Shown here: in pieces, positions 1 through 9,906 of the stretch
How positions within the stretch are numbered: the stretch's first letter is position 1
Layout of the letters: the number at the start of each line of letters is the position of its first letter
DNA from: Nitrospirales bacterium
GTDB lineage: Bacteria > Nitrospirota > Nitrospiria > Nitrospirales > UBA8639
Direction: 5' to 3'
Length of the DNA: 41,239 nucleotides
Assembly (NCBI GenBank): GCA_029261235.1
Contig: JAJDBS010000009.1
Coordinates: forward strand, 1 to 41,239
Notes under the pieces: generated by a model
The model's database searches: none
Seen by the model: only the letters and a program-made list of their open reading frames with translations
Told to the model about the DNA's origin: nothing
Made by a program: the position numbers and the translations under genes

Positions 1-47
1 GAGAATTTTTCGTTGATTTTTTCAGAAAACACTAAAGGAGTCTGTCC

Positions 48-1154
48 ATGATGATTGGGGTTCCTAAGGAAATCAAAGATCATGAATTCCGTGTGGCGCT
101 GACGCCTCATGGCGCCAAGGAATTATGTGGGCGCGGTCATCAGGTGCTGGTTCAAGAAGGGGCAGGAGAGGGGAGTGGCTTTGAGGATCAGGCCTATCGT
201 CAGTCAGGAGCTGTTCTTCTGCCCACGGCCCAAGAGGTTTTTGGCGAATCCCAATTGATCGTGAAAGTGAAGGAACCACAGCCTGAAGAATGGGGGTTCT
301 TGAGGAAGGAACATGTGTTATTTGCCTATCTCCATTTAGCCGCCTCAAAGGCTTTGACAGAAAACCTTTTGAAGAGCGGTTGTACGGCCATTGCCTATGA
401 AACGACAGAAGATAGCCACGGCCAATTTCCTCTCTTACGTCCTATGAGTGAAATTGCGGGTCGAATGTCGGTGCAGATTGGGGCGCATTTTTTAGAAAAG
501 CTACAAGGTGGGTCAGGAACCTTGCTGGGAGGCGTTCCAGGTGTGGCATCAGGGGAAGTGGTGGTCCTGGGTTCAGGAGTCGTTGGGACTGAGGCCGTGA
601 AAATTGCCGTCGGCATGGGGGCAAAGGTCACGGTGTTGAGCCTTGATCTCTGTCAATTGCGGGCATTGGATGCCTCTTATGCAAATCGCATTGTGACTGT
701 GACTTCTAGCCAATCCATGATTCAGGAACATCTAAAGCGGGCAGATCTGGTTATCGGGGCTGTGTATCTTCCAGCCGCGCGGACGCCTCGGATTATTACC
801 CGAGAGATGGTTTACGAGATGAAACCGGGTTCCGTTATCCTTGATGTTTCGGTTGATCAAGGTGGGTGTGCGGAGACCATTCGCCAAACGACTCATACTG
901 ATCCAGTCTATCACGTTGACGAAGTGCTTCATTATGGGGTTTCGAATATTCCAGGTATTGTTCCTCGTACCGCGACCTATGCCTTGACCAACGCTACGCT
1001 ACCTTTTATAGTCCAGCTGGTTGAAAATGGGTTAAAAGAGTCGGTTCAAGTCAATCCGGGTTTGCGCAGAGGCGTGAGTGTGCTTCAGGGCCAATTGATA
1101 TGCCAAGCAGTCGGTGAGGCTCATGGGTTGGCGGTGAAGATCTTAGACCTGTAA
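48..1154 (+). CDS. ald: Alanine dehydrogenase
   Basis: NAD-dependent oxidative deamination of L-alanine to pyruvate and ammonia (reversible), in the cytoplasm. The 368-residue length matches the family. The N-terminus begins with the typical IGVPKEIK stretch. The family's substrate-binding Lys (in IVKVKEPQ, residue 75) and catalytic His (in AYLHLA, residue 96) are present. A Rossmann GSGVVG loop lies near residue 180 and the conserved [12 protein letters not shown] segment near 275. Two adjacent ATG codons (48 and 51) follow an AAAGGAG ribosome site at about 34-40; the second gives the residue numbering usual for the family, so the start is uncertain by one codon. A tRNA-Pro gene follows 20 bases after the stop. 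Function is secure by family; direction in vivo is not visible. Confidence 0.96.
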   Translation: MMIGVPKEIKDHEFRVALTPHGAKELCGRGHQVLVQEGAGEGSGFEDQAYRQSGAVLLPTAQEVFGESQLIVKVKEPQPEEWGFLRKEHVLFAYLHLAASKALTENLLKSGCTAIAYETTEDSHGQFPLLRPMSEIAGRMSVQIGAHFLEKLQGGSGTLLGGVPGVASGEVVVLGSGVVGTEAVKIAVGMGAKVTVLSLDLCQLRALDASYANRIVTVTSSQSMIQEHLKRADLVIGAVYLPAARTPRIITREMVYEMKPGSVILDVSVDQGGCAETIRQTTHTDPVYHVDEVLHYGVSNIPGIVPRTATYALTNATLPFIVQLVENGLKESVQVNPGLRRGVSVLQGQLICQAVGEAHGLAVKILDL

Positions 1155-1173
1155 ATATTGAGTGAGTGATAAT

Positions 1174-1251
<78 letters not shown>

Positions 1252-1316
1252 TTCACTCTCCCGCTGTGTTCTTGCTCTTCTCCTGGGTTCTTCATTTCTT
1301 TCATTGAATAGTTAAC

Positions 1317-1964
1317 ATGAGTGGATTCGGACTCACTGTCAGCATTTTCGGCCTGCTTGTCGCCACGGTCGCCTTGTGGATGGTGTGGCGCTTGCGGGAG
1401 GAACTCGTAACCATCAAGCGGGAGAAGTATTATTTAGAACAAAAAGTCAAATCTCTTTCTCCTCTCATTGAAGCAACGGTTGAACCCTTACGAATCCAGA
1501 CTGCGTTATTAGCTCAAGGCAAGCCAACGTCGACGGACCTCATTCGAGCGGGTCGGCTCTATCACGAAATTTCTGCCAAAGAGGCTGAAGGATTTCTGGC
1601 CGGTGCATCCCAACATGATCGCATGTTGTGGTTGGATGTGCGAACCACGGCAGAATTTTCCAAGCGGCGTATTCCAGGAGCGCAACTTCTTCCTGTGGAA
1701 GAGTTGGAGATGCGTTATCTGGCGGAAATTCCGTTGACCGTTGAACTCATCATGGTTTATTGCGCGGGCGGAGACCGTAGTCGTTTAGCCTGCGATTTTC
1801 TGAGTCGGCATGATTTCGGTAACGTGTATCACATAAAGGATGGGTTGCAGAGTTGGGCGGGTCCGACAGAGGGGAATGACGCTGGCGGTTTGATTCAAAT
1901 TGCTTCAAAGTCCAAACTCATCAGTCAGGTGGATGCCACGGTGACCACATCTGCTCCAACCTAA
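1317..1964 (+). CDS. Membrane-anchored rhodanese-domain protein
   Basis: A 215-residue protein with one N-terminal membrane helix (residues about 4-24), a short charged coiled segment (about 27-50) and a rhodanese-like domain (about 80-185). The active-site loop reads [11 protein letters not shown] with the catalytic Cys at 149, so the site looks intact. The [17 protein letters not shown] stretch is the typical CH2A-type rhodanese signature. Such domains carry persulfide or act as sulfurtransferases; the substrate here is unknown. After about residue 185 there is a low-complexity tail. No strong ribosome site precedes the ATG. The next gene starts 19 bases downstream and may be cotranscribed. 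Confidence 0.85.
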   Translation: MSGFGLTVSIFGLLVATVALWMVWRLREELVTIKREKYYLEQKVKSLSPLIEATVEPLRIQTALLAQGKPTSTDLIRAGRLYHEISAKEAEGFLAGASQHDRMLWLDVRTTAEFSKRRIPGAQLLPVEELEMRYLAEIPLTVELIMVYCAGGDRSRLACDFLSRHDFGNVYHIKDGLQSWAGPTEGNDAGGLIQIASKSKLISQVDATVTTSAPT

Positions 1965-1983
1965 CAGGAGAGAGAGAAGAACA

Positions 1984-2394
1984 ATGCCTTCGGATTTAAC
2001 TATTTTAAATGTTATGGGTCCGTATCGTGAACCGCAAGAGCAGGCGTTTTCATATGATTATTCTGTGGAGCGACCAAACTGGGCCACGCCACAGGGTGTG
2101 AGAATTAAAGTGTCAATTGCGCACGAGTTGGATTATCTTAAAAATACGATCCTGGAATTTTCCGGAGGATCGGTGGGACAGCAAATGCGCTGCAATCAAT
2201 TGCTGGTTCGAGCGATTGCTGATCGGAAGTTAGAGATTGTCGATGCGGACGGGCAATTGGATGAACGGTTGGATATCATGGTTGGTCCATTTGAAGGTGA
2301 TGACCTGAGCAGTCTCTTTGGATTACTGGATCAATGGATGAAGGCTGAAAAAGGCAACTTACGACAAATGCTTAAAGACCAAATAGGCATTTAA
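1984..2394 (+). CDS. Conserved-looking hypothetical protein (136 aa)
   Basis: I do not recognise a family. The 136-residue product is soluble and acidic with no signal peptide or membrane helix. It ends in a helical segment (LLDQWMKAEKGNLRQML). An AGGAG ribosome site lies just upstream of the ATG at 1984, and the gene follows the rhodanese gene by 19 bases, so the two are probably cotranscribed. The coding pattern is clean over the full length. The gene converges with the minus-strand gene ending at 2463. No intrinsic terminator is evident in the 68-base gap. Confidence 0.7.
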   Translation: MPSDLTILNVMGPYREPQEQAFSYDYSVERPNWATPQGVRIKVSIAHELDYLKNTILEFSGGSVGQQMRCNQLLVRAIADRKLEIVDADGQLDERLDIMVGPFEGDDLSSLFGLLDQWMKAEKGNLRQMLKDQIGI

Positions 2395-2462
2395 GGATTG
2401 CATCCTCTAGCACTTGCTTCCTACAGTAGAAAAGCTTACCTCAGTCTCCTCTGACCGATACC

Positions 2463-3089
2463 TCAAAAGACGCGCTGGTAACGTTTAGAATAGACGCCAG
2501 TTTCATCTTCGCCGAATCCAATAGACGCATACTCGGGTTTCTTCTTATTGTACAAATCTGTGACGTAATGGCCGCGGACTTTTTCCATGGCCACTTCATA
2601 GGGAATCGAACTGGGGTAGAACTCACCCGGGGCATGGGCGCCACGACTTAACGATTTAGCCGATTCCTCATTCGCATATTCTTCTTCAGAAAATAGATAA
2701 ATATTGGCAATCGCAAAAGCTCCCAGTTTATCCTCGGGAGTGGTAGCCGGAAGAATTTCGACAAGTGATCCGTTCAGACGGGCTTTTTGGAATGACTGCA
2801 GAAGCGCGATCATCTGACTGTCTGTGGTCGCCGCAGGTACGAGTATCGTCATGGCATTCATCCCAACCACGGTGCCTGTCACCTTAAAACTTGGGATGAA
2901 ATCACTGGAGACAATGCCGGGTAATGGCGCAACGGTCTTGGGTGAAGCTCCAGGTCCGTGTGCTGGGGTATTTTTAGATTTCGGGATAATCAAGGTGATG
3001 AAGAGCCAGATCCCAAAGATGACTCCAAATAGGACAATGAGAGGATGAATGCCAACGCGGCGACCCTCTGTTGGTTTTTCATCACTCAT
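2463..3089 (-). CDS. Single-pass membrane protein, unknown function
   Basis: A 208-residue product with a short cytoplasmic N-terminus, one membrane helix (about residues 15-36) and a soluble domain of about 165 residues facing the periplasm. I do not recognise the domain. Its start codon overlaps the stop of the upstream mazG gene in an ATGA (3086-3089), which points to translational coupling. The gene is therefore expressed with mazG, but no functional link is implied by sequence alone. No cysteine pairs or catalytic motif stand out. Confidence 0.7.
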   Translation of the reverse strand: MSDEKPTEGRRVGIHPLIVLFGVIFGIWLFITLIIPKSKNTPAHGPGASPKTVAPLPGIVSSDFIPSFKVTGTVVGMNAMTILVPAATTDSQMIALLQSFQKARLNGSLVEILPATTPEDKLGAFAIANIYLFSEEEYANEESAKSLSRGAHAPGEFYPSSIPYEVAMEKVRGHYVTDLYNKKKPEYASIGFGEDETGVYSKRYQRVF

Positions 3090-4006
3090 GGGTTAGGTCT
3101 CTCGATGGAATCGGGCAACTGAGAAGTTGAAGCTTCTTGCTGCTTGGCTGATTCCCACCAGAGATCAAGTTGTTCTGGTGAAAAATCCTTGATCTGCTTG
3201 TCTTGTCCGATAGCTTGGGATTCAACATAGTGAAAGCGGTTGACAAATTTATTGGTGGCTTTTCGGAGAGCTTCTTCGGGATTAATACGAAGAAACCGTG
3301 AGACATTCACGAGGGAAAATAAGACGTCGCCGAATTCGGATTCAATGTGGGGATCAATCGGGTGTGTCTTGGGCGATGTTGTTGAATGATCGAGTGGCTG
3401 AGATGCATTCGTCGTCGCTTCGTACAGTTCATCAAGCTCTTCCTTGAATTTCTCAAGTACGGGTTCAATCGTGCTCCAATCGAAGCCCACCCGTGACGCC
3501 CGCTTTTGTACTTGAAGGGCTCGTTGCAGAGCAGGAGAGGCTATAGGAATAGTGGCCAATACCGAAGCTGCTGCCTGATTGGGGCCTTTTTCTTCTTGTT
3601 TCAATTGTTCCCATTGACGGACAACTTCACCAGAAGTCGTTGGAGGATTCTGGTCCTGTTTTTGAAAGACATGCGGGTGTCGCCGAATCAGTTTTTCGCC
3701 CAAGGCTTTTTCGACGTCCTGATATGAGAAATGGCCTTCTTCCGACGCAATCTGACTGTGAAAAAGAATTTGAAGCAAGAGATCTCCTAATTCTTCTTTT
3801 AAATGAACGGGATCTTTGGCATCAATGGCTTCGAGGACTTCATAGACTTCTTCAAGAAGATAGGGTTTCAATGATTCGGGTGTTTGCTCGCGGTCCCATG
3901 GACAGCCCTCTGGTCCTCGCAATGTGGCCATGATGTCGATGACATCGGATGAGGAATGCTCCTTTTGAACAACGGGCGAAGACGGGGCGTGCGACGGGGT
4001 TTTCAT
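3086..4006 (-). CDS. mazG: MazG nucleoside triphosphate pyrophosphohydrolase
   Basis: Hydrolyses (d)NTPs to the monophosphate and pyrophosphate; a cytoplasmic house-cleaning enzyme. The N-terminal MazG domain is clear: GCPWDREQTPESLKPYLLEE followed by the metal-binding EELGDLLLQ helix region. A second MazG domain follows, with KEELDEL and ESEFGDVLFSLVNVSRF as its acidic helices. At 306 residues it is longer than the roughly 260-residue E. coli enzyme; the extra length is in an insert between the second-domain helices (about 210-230) and the C-terminal tail. It is divergent from the DUF1844 gene and coupled by ATGA to the downstream membrane-protein gene. Confidence 0.93.
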   Translation of the reverse strand: MKTPSHAPSSPVVQKEHSSSDVIDIMATLRGPEGCPWDREQTPESLKPYLLEEVYEVLEAIDAKDPVHLKEELGDLLLQILFHSQIASEEGHFSYQDVEKALGEKLIRRHPHVFQKQDQNPPTTSGEVVRQWEQLKQEEKGPNQAAASVLATIPIASPALQRALQVQKRASRVGFDWSTIEPVLEKFKEELDELYEATTNASQPLDHSTTSPKTHPIDPHIESEFGDVLFSLVNVSRFLRINPEEALRKATNKFVNRFHYVESQAIGQDKQIKDFSPEQLDLWWESAKQQEASTSQLPDSIERPNP

Positions 4007-4047
4007 GTTTCAGCGTTTTTAAATGAATTGGGGCTCACGTTTGGGCT

Positions 4048-4075
4048 ATTATACTGTGTTGGATCTCTTTTGTAA
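4048..4075 (-). promoter_or_regulatory. Predicted sigma70-type promoter of mazG
   Basis: On the minus strand a TATAAT -10 box (rc of 4048-4053) is preceded by TTACAA (rc of 4070-4075) with 16 bases between. It lies about 42 bases upstream of the mazG start. The -10 is perfect and the -35 is weak. No transcript evidence is available. Confidence 0.5.
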
Positions 4076-4140
4076 TGACTGATTTGTTGATCGCTCCCCT
4101 TTGTTAATGATACTGTTTTTTTCTATAAGGAGGTTGAATA

Positions 4141-4545
4141 ATGAGTGAAGAAGAGCAAGGGTTCGTGGTTCGGGATAAACGGGGACGGTCAGCATCTGAT
4201 GAACCGTCAACTCCAACGCCTGAAGCGTCTCAACCGCCTGAGCCTCAGGCCTCATTTGATCCTTCTGAACCGAATCCTCAGATGCCTCCTCTCACATTTG
4301 CCTCGTTTGTTTTTTCACTTGGCACATCGTCCCTTATGTTAATGGGCGAGACCTTGGACCCTCAACAACCTCCTTCTCCCGTCAATTTACCTCAGGCCAA
4401 AGAAATTATTGATATTTTGTCAATGCTTGAGGAAAAAACGAAGGGAAACCTGTCGACTGAAGAAGCATCCATCATCGGGGATATGTTGTATACCCTGAGG
4501 ATGAAATATGTCAGTGCCACGTCAGGTGTGCCTTCGTCATCTTGA
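4141..4545 (+). CDS. DUF1844 family protein
   Basis: A 134-residue protein with a disordered, Pro/Glu-rich N-terminus (about 1-50) and a C-terminal DUF1844 domain (about 55-128). The domain shows the family pattern FASFVFSLGTSSLMLMGE, a Pro-rich spacer, then AKEIIDILSMLEEKTKGNLS and LYTLRMKYV. The biochemical role of the family is not known to me. An AAGGAGG ribosome site at about 4128-4134 fixes the start. It is divergently transcribed from mazG; a weak TTGATC/TACTGT pair near 4087-4115 could be its promoter. Confidence 0.88.
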   Translation: MSEEEQGFVVRDKRGRSASDEPSTPTPEASQPPEPQASFDPSEPNPQMPPLTFASFVFSLGTSSLMLMGETLDPQQPPSPVNLPQAKEIIDILSMLEEKTKGNLSTEEASIIGDMLYTLRMKYVSATSGVPSSS

Positions 4546-4700
4546 GTGGCTTTCTTCGTCTTCTTCTTCATCTCATGTAACTAAGGTTCTGGAGGGTCTT
4601 GACGATAGGAATCGCCAAGATACGATGCCTCTACCTTGCGAAGTCCCACGCCTTCGATAATAATGATTCTAGAGAGTGTGTGTTACATGAATCTTGACTC

Positions 4701-7034
4701 ATGCCAAGCCCTGTGAACCTGATCTCTGAACATCTACCTGACTCCCGAAAATATCCCCGCACGGCGTCTTCAGCTGAGCAGTCGTCCTCAGCGCAGTCAA
4801 ATGCAAGCGAAGCGGCCCTCAAGCGTCGTCGACGTCACTATACCCCGGTCTGGATTGTGTTGGTCTTGCTGCTACCGTGCCTGGCTCTGACGATCTATTA
4901 CGCACGGTATGGATTGTCTGGTCCACTCTTGCCGGATTCTATTCTGCCAAGCCCCAGCTATGCGCTAGTACTGTTTTTAGTCTACCTGGATGGCGTGGGT
5001 TTGGTGGCCTTAACGCTCTTACTCTCCAGAAATTTAATCAGGGCGTTTTTTGAAAAGCGCAACCGTTTAGTCGGAAAAGGATTTCGGTCAAAACTCGTCG
5101 CGGCCTTTATTGGGTTTGCGTTGATTCCGACGGTCCTGTTGGCGCTGGTTGCCAGTGGGGTGATTAGTGAAGTCATTGACGTCTGGTTTAGCGATCAAGT
5201 GATGCATGTGTTGCGAGATTCCGAGGATGTCGCCCATTTGTATCAAAAAGACCGCGAAGTCTTAGCGGCTGATACGGCTCGGGTGATCAGTAAGGAAATT
5301 TTCCGTGAAGATATCTTGAAGCCAGAGCACCGAGAATTACTGAAGTCCATGCTGGCCAGAATGCAGCATGAATATCATTTGGCTGGGGTCGAAGTCTTTT
5401 CGCCAAAAATGGAAACCTTAGCGCGAATGATGGATCCGCAGCTATCTGATACCGTGCTAAGTCTTCCGGTTGGGCAATTGGTCTTGCAAGTGTTGGATAG
5501 AGCGAAAGCTCAGGCCTCAGCGCAAGAAGCTCCAGTGGGGAGATTGATTCGTGCGGCAGCGCCAATCATGGGAAGCGGAAACACCGACCAAGTGCGAGGT
5601 GTGGTGGTGGTCTCTTCCTATGTACCAGAATCGTTGATACGGAAAATGGACGCCATTGCCAAGCAATTTGAAGAATACAGTCAAATTAAATCCATGAAAA
5701 ATCCCATTAAGGGTGGGGCCTATCTTTTTGTTGCGGTGGTGACCTTACTGATTCTTTTTGGTGCCACGTGGTTTGGTTTTTATGTCGCTCGAGGTATCAC
5801 TGTCCCGATTCAACGTCTGGCTGAAGGGACGGAGGCGATTGCCAAAGGCAATTTAGATATTCACATTGATGTGAAAGCCACGGATGAAATCGGGACGCTC
5901 GTGCAATCATTTAATCGCATGACCACTGATTTGCGCACGAATAAATCTCGTTTAGACGAAATGAACATGTCACTCATTCAGTCGAATGTGGAAATCGATC
6001 AACGACGAGCGTATACGGAAGCGGTGGTGGAAACCATTGCGGCTGGCGTGTTGTCGATCGATATGGCAGGATTGGTGACGAGGTTCAACCCATCGGGCGA
6101 GCGCATTCTAGGGGTGAAAGGCGATGAATTACGTGGACGACCCGTGTATGACGCCTTTAAGCAATTTAATTTGTCGTTATTTCAAAAGGCCTATGACCAA
6201 ATGCTCGTCGAGCAAACGGATAGTTTGTCGATGGAAGGGCAGAGCGAGACACCCAACGGAAGACTCTTGACCTTAGGTCTGAGTATTTCCAGAATGCAAA
6301 ATGAAGCAGGGCAAGATTTAGGGTTTGTCTTTGTCTTTGAAGATCGAACAGATTTCATTAAGGCCCAGAAAACGGCGGCTTGGCAGGAGGTCGCGCAACG
6401 CATTGCTCATGAAATAAAAAATCCGTTGACTCCGATACAGTTATCTGCGCAGCGATTGCGAAAAAAGTTTTTTGAGAAATCACCTGATTTCGAAGAGATT
6501 TTTGATCAAGCGACCGGCGTCATTATTAATGAAGTCACGAGTTTAAAGGGCATGGTCGATGAATTTTCGAAATATGCACGGATGCCCGTCCCCAAGATGT
6601 CGAAAGAGTCACTTCATGATATCATCCAAAAAGTTATTTCCCTTTACACGAGTGCCCATCGCGATGTGGAGTTTGTCTTACAACTTGATGAGGGCTTACC
6701 TGATCTGAATTGCGACCGTGAGCAGATGCGTCGTGTGTTTGTGAATCTATTTGATAACGCGATTCAAGCGAGCAATGATCAAGGCCATGTGTGGGTGACG
6801 ACGGAGGCCGACTGGCGACGAAATCGCGCGATTGTGCGAGTGGCCGATGATGGCAGTGGGATACAAGCAGAAGACCAAGAGAAATTGTTTGTGCCCTATT
6901 TTTCGAAGAAGCGAACGGGCACAGGATTAGGGTTGGCTATTGTGCATCGAATTATTACCGATCACAATGGAACCATCCATGCGGAAAATAATCATCCAAA
7001 GGGTGCGGTATTGCGGTTCGACTTACCTTTGTGA
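4701..7034 (+). CDS. ntrY: NtrY-like transmembrane sensor histidine kinase
   Basis: A 777-residue membrane histidine kinase. Membrane helices lie at about 49-69, 86-108 and 131-153; an extracytoplasmic sensor region spans about 155-338, and a further helix about 340-361. Then come HAMP (362-415), PAS (about 440-550), HisKA with the phospho-acceptor in AHEIKNPLTPIQLSAQRLRK (His 570), and HATPase_c with the N box NLFDNAIQAS and the G boxes DDGSGI and GTGLGLAI. Multiple N-terminal helices and a large sensor loop are the NtrY layout. The partner regulator starts 102 bases downstream. No good ribosome site precedes ATG 4701, so the exact start is uncertain. The stimulus is unknown; the family is linked to nitrogen, redox or envelope control. 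Confidence 0.9.
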   Translation: MPSPVNLISEHLPDSRKYPRTASSAEQSSSAQSNASEAALKRRRRHYTPVWIVLVLLLPCLALTIYYARYGLSGPLLPDSILPSPSYALVLFLVYLDGVGLVALTLLLSRNLIRAFFEKRNRLVGKGFRSKLVAAFIGFALIPTVLLALVASGVISEVIDVWFSDQVMHVLRDSEDVAHLYQKDREVLAADTARVISKEIFREDILKPEHRELLKSMLARMQHEYHLAGVEVFSPKMETLARMMDPQLSDTVLSLPVGQLVLQVLDRAKAQASAQEAPVGRLIRAAAPIMGSGNTDQVRGVVVVSSYVPESLIRKMDAIAKQFEEYSQIKSMKNPIKGGAYLFVAVVTLLILFGATWFGFYVARGITVPIQRLAEGTEAIAKGNLDIHIDVKATDEIGTLVQSFNRMTTDLRTNKSRLDEMNMSLIQSNVEIDQRRAYTEAVVETIAAGVLSIDMAGLVTRFNPSGERILGVKGDELRGRPVYDAFKQFNLSLFQKAYDQMLVEQTDSLSMEGQSETPNGRLLTLGLSISRMQNEAGQDLGFVFVFEDRTDFIKAQKTAAWQEVAQRIAHEIKNPLTPIQLSAQRLRKKFFEKSPDFEEIFDQATGVIINEVTSLKGMVDEFSKYARMPVPKMSKESLHDIIQKVISLYTSAHRDVEFVLQLDEGLPDLNCDREQMRRVFVNLFDNAIQASNDQGHVWVTTEADWRRNRAIVRVADDGSGIQAEDQEKLFVPYFSKKRTGTGLGLAIVHRIITDHNGTIHAENNHPKGAVLRFDLPL

Positions 7035-7136
7035 GACACGCGATTGTTTATGGCTGAATGGTCGAGTGTTGAGAGTGAGAAGAATCGATCTGTGTGTATG
7101 AGTGGACAACATTCACATCCTTGATGAGGAGGTCTA

Positions 7137-8510
7137 GTGGCAGAAACAATTTGTATCGTCGATGATGAACCAGCCATTTTACATTCGTTGAGTAGTATTC
7201 TGGAAGACGAAGGCTATCAGGTCATTACCGCGTCAAACGGAATTGAGGGGATGAAGGTTGTTCGAAGTGATGCCCCTGATCTGGTGATCCTTGATATTTG
7301 GATGCCTGAAATGGATGGACTGGAGACCTTGAAGCGGTTGCGGGCGCAGTTCCCGGGCATCCTGGTCGTGATGATGTCTGGACATGGCTCAATTGAAACG
7401 GCTGTGAAAGCTACGAAGTTAGGCGCGTATGACTATTTAGAGAAGCCGTTGGATTTGGAAAAAGTGACAATCTTGGTGCGGAATGCCTTGCACCAAAGAA
7501 AACTAGAAGAAGAAAATCTCAATCTCAGAATTCAAGTTGAGCGACGATTTGAACTGGTGGGATCGTCTTCAATCATGAATCGGCTTCGCTCCATGATTGA
7601 AATGGCTGCACCGGCCAATAGTCGCGTTTTGATTTCTGGCGCGAACGGCACGGGAAAAGAACTGGTGGCTCGTGCGATCCACTTACAAAGCCCTCGCCAT
7701 AATAAACCGTTTGTTGAGATAAATTGCGCCGCGATTCCAGAGACGCTGATTGAAAGTGAATTGTTTGGGCATGAAAAAGGCGCGTTTAGTGGGGCGACCG
7801 CGACGAAACGCGGGAAATTTGAATTGGCAGATGGCGGCACGTTATTTTTAGATGAAATTGGCGATATGAGTTTAGCCACGCAAGCGAAAGTCTTGCGAGT
7901 GTTGCAAGAGCAGCAGTTCACGAGGGTGGGTGGCACAAAGCTTTTGAATGTTCAGGTGCGAGTGATCGCCGCCTCGAATAAGGATTTATCCGAGGAAATT
8001 GGTAAAGGCAATTTCCGGGAAGATCTCTACTATCGACTCAATGTGTTGCCTATCGTCGTGCCTACTTTAAAAGAACGCCGAGATGATATTCCTGAGCTCG
8101 CCCAGCATTTTCTCAAAATGCATTCTGAGGAACAGGGCATGAAGCCTAAAGAGTTCAATGTCCATGGGCTTGAAGCCTTACAACATCATGATTGGCCAGG
8201 GAATATCCGTGAGCTCCGTAACTTGATCGAACGGTTATTGATTATGGTCCCGAAGCCTGTGATTGATGGTCCAGATGTTGAAATGTTTTTACAGGTTCGC
8301 GCACCAAGCGGTGTCCCATCACTATCGGTCGGGACGAATTATGATTCCCTCCGGGAAGCCAGGAATGTGTTTGAGCGGGAAGTCATTTCGCAAAAGCTCA
8401 GAGAAAATAATTGGAATGTCTCCAAAACTGCGGATGAATTAAAAATTGAACGTAGTCATTTACACCGAAAGATTAAGCTCCTCAATGTCGAACTCCGACC
8501 AGAACATTAA
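7137..8510 (+). CDS. ntrX: NtrX-like sigma54-dependent response regulator
   Basis: A 457-residue regulator that activates sigma54 RNA polymerase. The receiver domain (1-120) has acidic pocket D9/D10, phospho-acceptor D53 and K103. The AAA+ domain (about 138-365) has Walker A GANGTGKE (168-175), a GAFSGA loop (215-220) and Walker B GTLFLDEIG. A Fis-type helix-turn-helix (about 425-450) ends the protein. The start is a GTG at 7137 behind a GAGGAGGT ribosome site. The sigma54-contact loop is GAFSGA instead of GAFTGA, a conservative change seen in some active members. It pairs with the upstream NtrY-like kinase. The next gene begins inside its last 26 bases. Confidence 0.92.
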   Translation: MAETICIVDDEPAILHSLSSILEDEGYQVITASNGIEGMKVVRSDAPDLVILDIWMPEMDGLETLKRLRAQFPGILVVMMSGHGSIETAVKATKLGAYDYLEKPLDLEKVTILVRNALHQRKLEEENLNLRIQVERRFELVGSSSIMNRLRSMIEMAAPANSRVLISGANGTGKELVARAIHLQSPRHNKPFVEINCAAIPETLIESELFGHEKGAFSGATATKRGKFELADGGTLFLDEIGDMSLATQAKVLRVLQEQQFTRVGGTKLLNVQVRVIAASNKDLSEEIGKGNFREDLYYRLNVLPIVVPTLKERRDDIPELAQHFLKMHSEEQGMKPKEFNVHGLEALQHHDWPGNIRELRNLIERLLIMVPKPVIDGPDVEMFLQVRAPSGVPSLSVGTNYDSLREARNVFEREVISQKLRENNWNVSKTADELKIERSHLHRKIKLLNVELRPEH

Positions 8511-9906
8511 ATCTCGAAAGCCTAGTGTAGCCACTGAAGCACCCTCTCCCGGATCCACTCACCTTCTCCATGTTGAAAAATTGGTGGCTGGTGGATTCAG
8601 CCTCAGTCGTGTGGATGGCCACGTCGTGCTGTGTGAAGGAGGTCTTCCCGGTGAAACCGCTGAAGTAGAAATTCTCCGTCGACGAAAAGGCGTAACCGAA
8701 GGGAAAATCCTCAAGGTCCAAGATCCTGCTGAAGGCCGCGTGGTCCCTGTTTGTCCCTTAGTTGGGCAATGTGGTGGCTGCCAGCTTCAACATGTTGAAT
8801 ATGAAGAACAGCTCTCTCAAAAACGATTGATTCTTGAAGATACCCTCCGTCGTATTGGCAAGATGTCAGAGCTTCAGGTTTCTCCAGTTGTTCCTTCACC
8901 GAAGCCGTATGGCTATCGACAAGTCCTGCGTTTGGGCATCGGGACGGGGAGAGCCGGAGTGTTTCTGGGATTTTTTGAAGCAGGGACTCAACACCTGCTT
9001 TCAGTTGAGACATGTTTTTTGGTTGATGAGAAATTTCGAGTGGTGATAGATGCAATCCGAAATGGACTTCGCCGCCTGGCTATGCCGGGGATGAATTTAG
9101 AAAGTGTCGAAATCCGTTGGTCGCAATTGGATCGGGGAGGTCTCTTAGTCTTCCGTGGTCGAGTCAAGACCAAGGAGCATGTGGAGCGTCTCATGAATGC
9201 CTGTGCTGACATACCTAACATCAAAGGGTGGATCTACGAACGAGTGGATCCATCTGAACGCGATTCGAAGAGACGCAACAAGCAGGAGCCGATTGTGAGG
9301 GGTGCGGATCATGTATGGGAAACATTCGGAGCATTGCGTCTCAAGATGGGCTATCGCGCATTTATGCAGGCGAACTGGGATGTCTTCCAATTATTAGGTA
9401 AGACCATAGGCGAATGGGTCGGGGCCTCGAAAGGTCTGCGGATTTTGGAATTGTACGCGGGTACAGGAGCGTTAGGTTTAACCCTGGCGAGTCAGGGGGC
9501 GCTGGTGACCTGTGTCGAAGGTAATCCTACGGCTATTCAGGATGCTCGTGAGTCGTTACGCGTCAACAAGATCGTTGGGTGTCGCGTGAAAATTAGTTCA
9601 GTTGAATCGTATCTGATGACGGTGCAATCCGGGGCCTACGATGTTATCCTCCTAGATCCTCCACGTACGGGGCTCAATCCTAAAATTATTGAACAGCTGG
9701 GAGCCTTACACGTACCGAAATTGCTATATATTTCTTGTGATGCTCCCTCGTTGGCAAGGGATATCAAATCGCTGTGTGAGAAGGGCTATGAAATTCGACG
9801 CATGCAACCATTTGATATGTTTCCTCAGACGGCACACCTTGAAACGTTAGTGGAGCTGGTGTTTTCTCAGTCTTCAGAAAATTCAATCAAAAAGGAAATG
9901 GAATGA
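8485..9906 (+). CDS. rlmD: RlmD/TrmA-family RNA (uracil-5-)-methyltransferase
   Basis: SAM-dependent C5 methylation of uracil in 23S rRNA (RlmD/RumA type) is the likely reaction. A TRAM-like N-terminal domain is followed by the iron-sulfur cysteine cluster CPLVGQCGGCQLQH (Cys 90, 96, 99) with the fourth Cys in SVETCFLV (177). The SAM-fold core contains LELYAGTGALGL. The catalytic motif LLDPPRTGLNPK is followed by YISCDAPSLARDI with the nucleophilic Cys. I placed the start at 8485, inside the end of ntrX; a longer frame from 8446 adds 13 unlikely residues. The stop overlaps purM by ATGA. Target base (U1939 or another) cannot be told from sequence. Confidence 0.9.
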   Translation: MSNSDQNIKSRKPSVATEAPSPGSTHLLHVEKLVAGGFSLSRVDGHVVLCEGGLPGETAEVEILRRRKGVTEGKILKVQDPAEGRVVPVCPLVGQCGGCQLQHVEYEEQLSQKRLILEDTLRRIGKMSELQVSPVVPSPKPYGYRQVLRLGIGTGRAGVFLGFFEAGTQHLLSVETCFLVDEKFRVVIDAIRNGLRRLAMPGMNLESVEIRWSQLDRGGLLVFRGRVKTKEHVERLMNACADIPNIKGWIYERVDPSERDSKRRNKQEPIVRGADHVWETFGALRLKMGYRAFMQANWDVFQLLGKTIGEWVGASKGLRILELYAGTGALGLTLASQGALVTCVEGNPTAIQDARESLRVNKIVGCRVKISSVESYLMTVQSGAYDVILLDPPRTGLNPKIIEQLGALHVPKLLYISCDAPSLARDIKSLCEKGYEIRRMQPFDMFPQTAHLETLVELVFSQSSENSIKKEME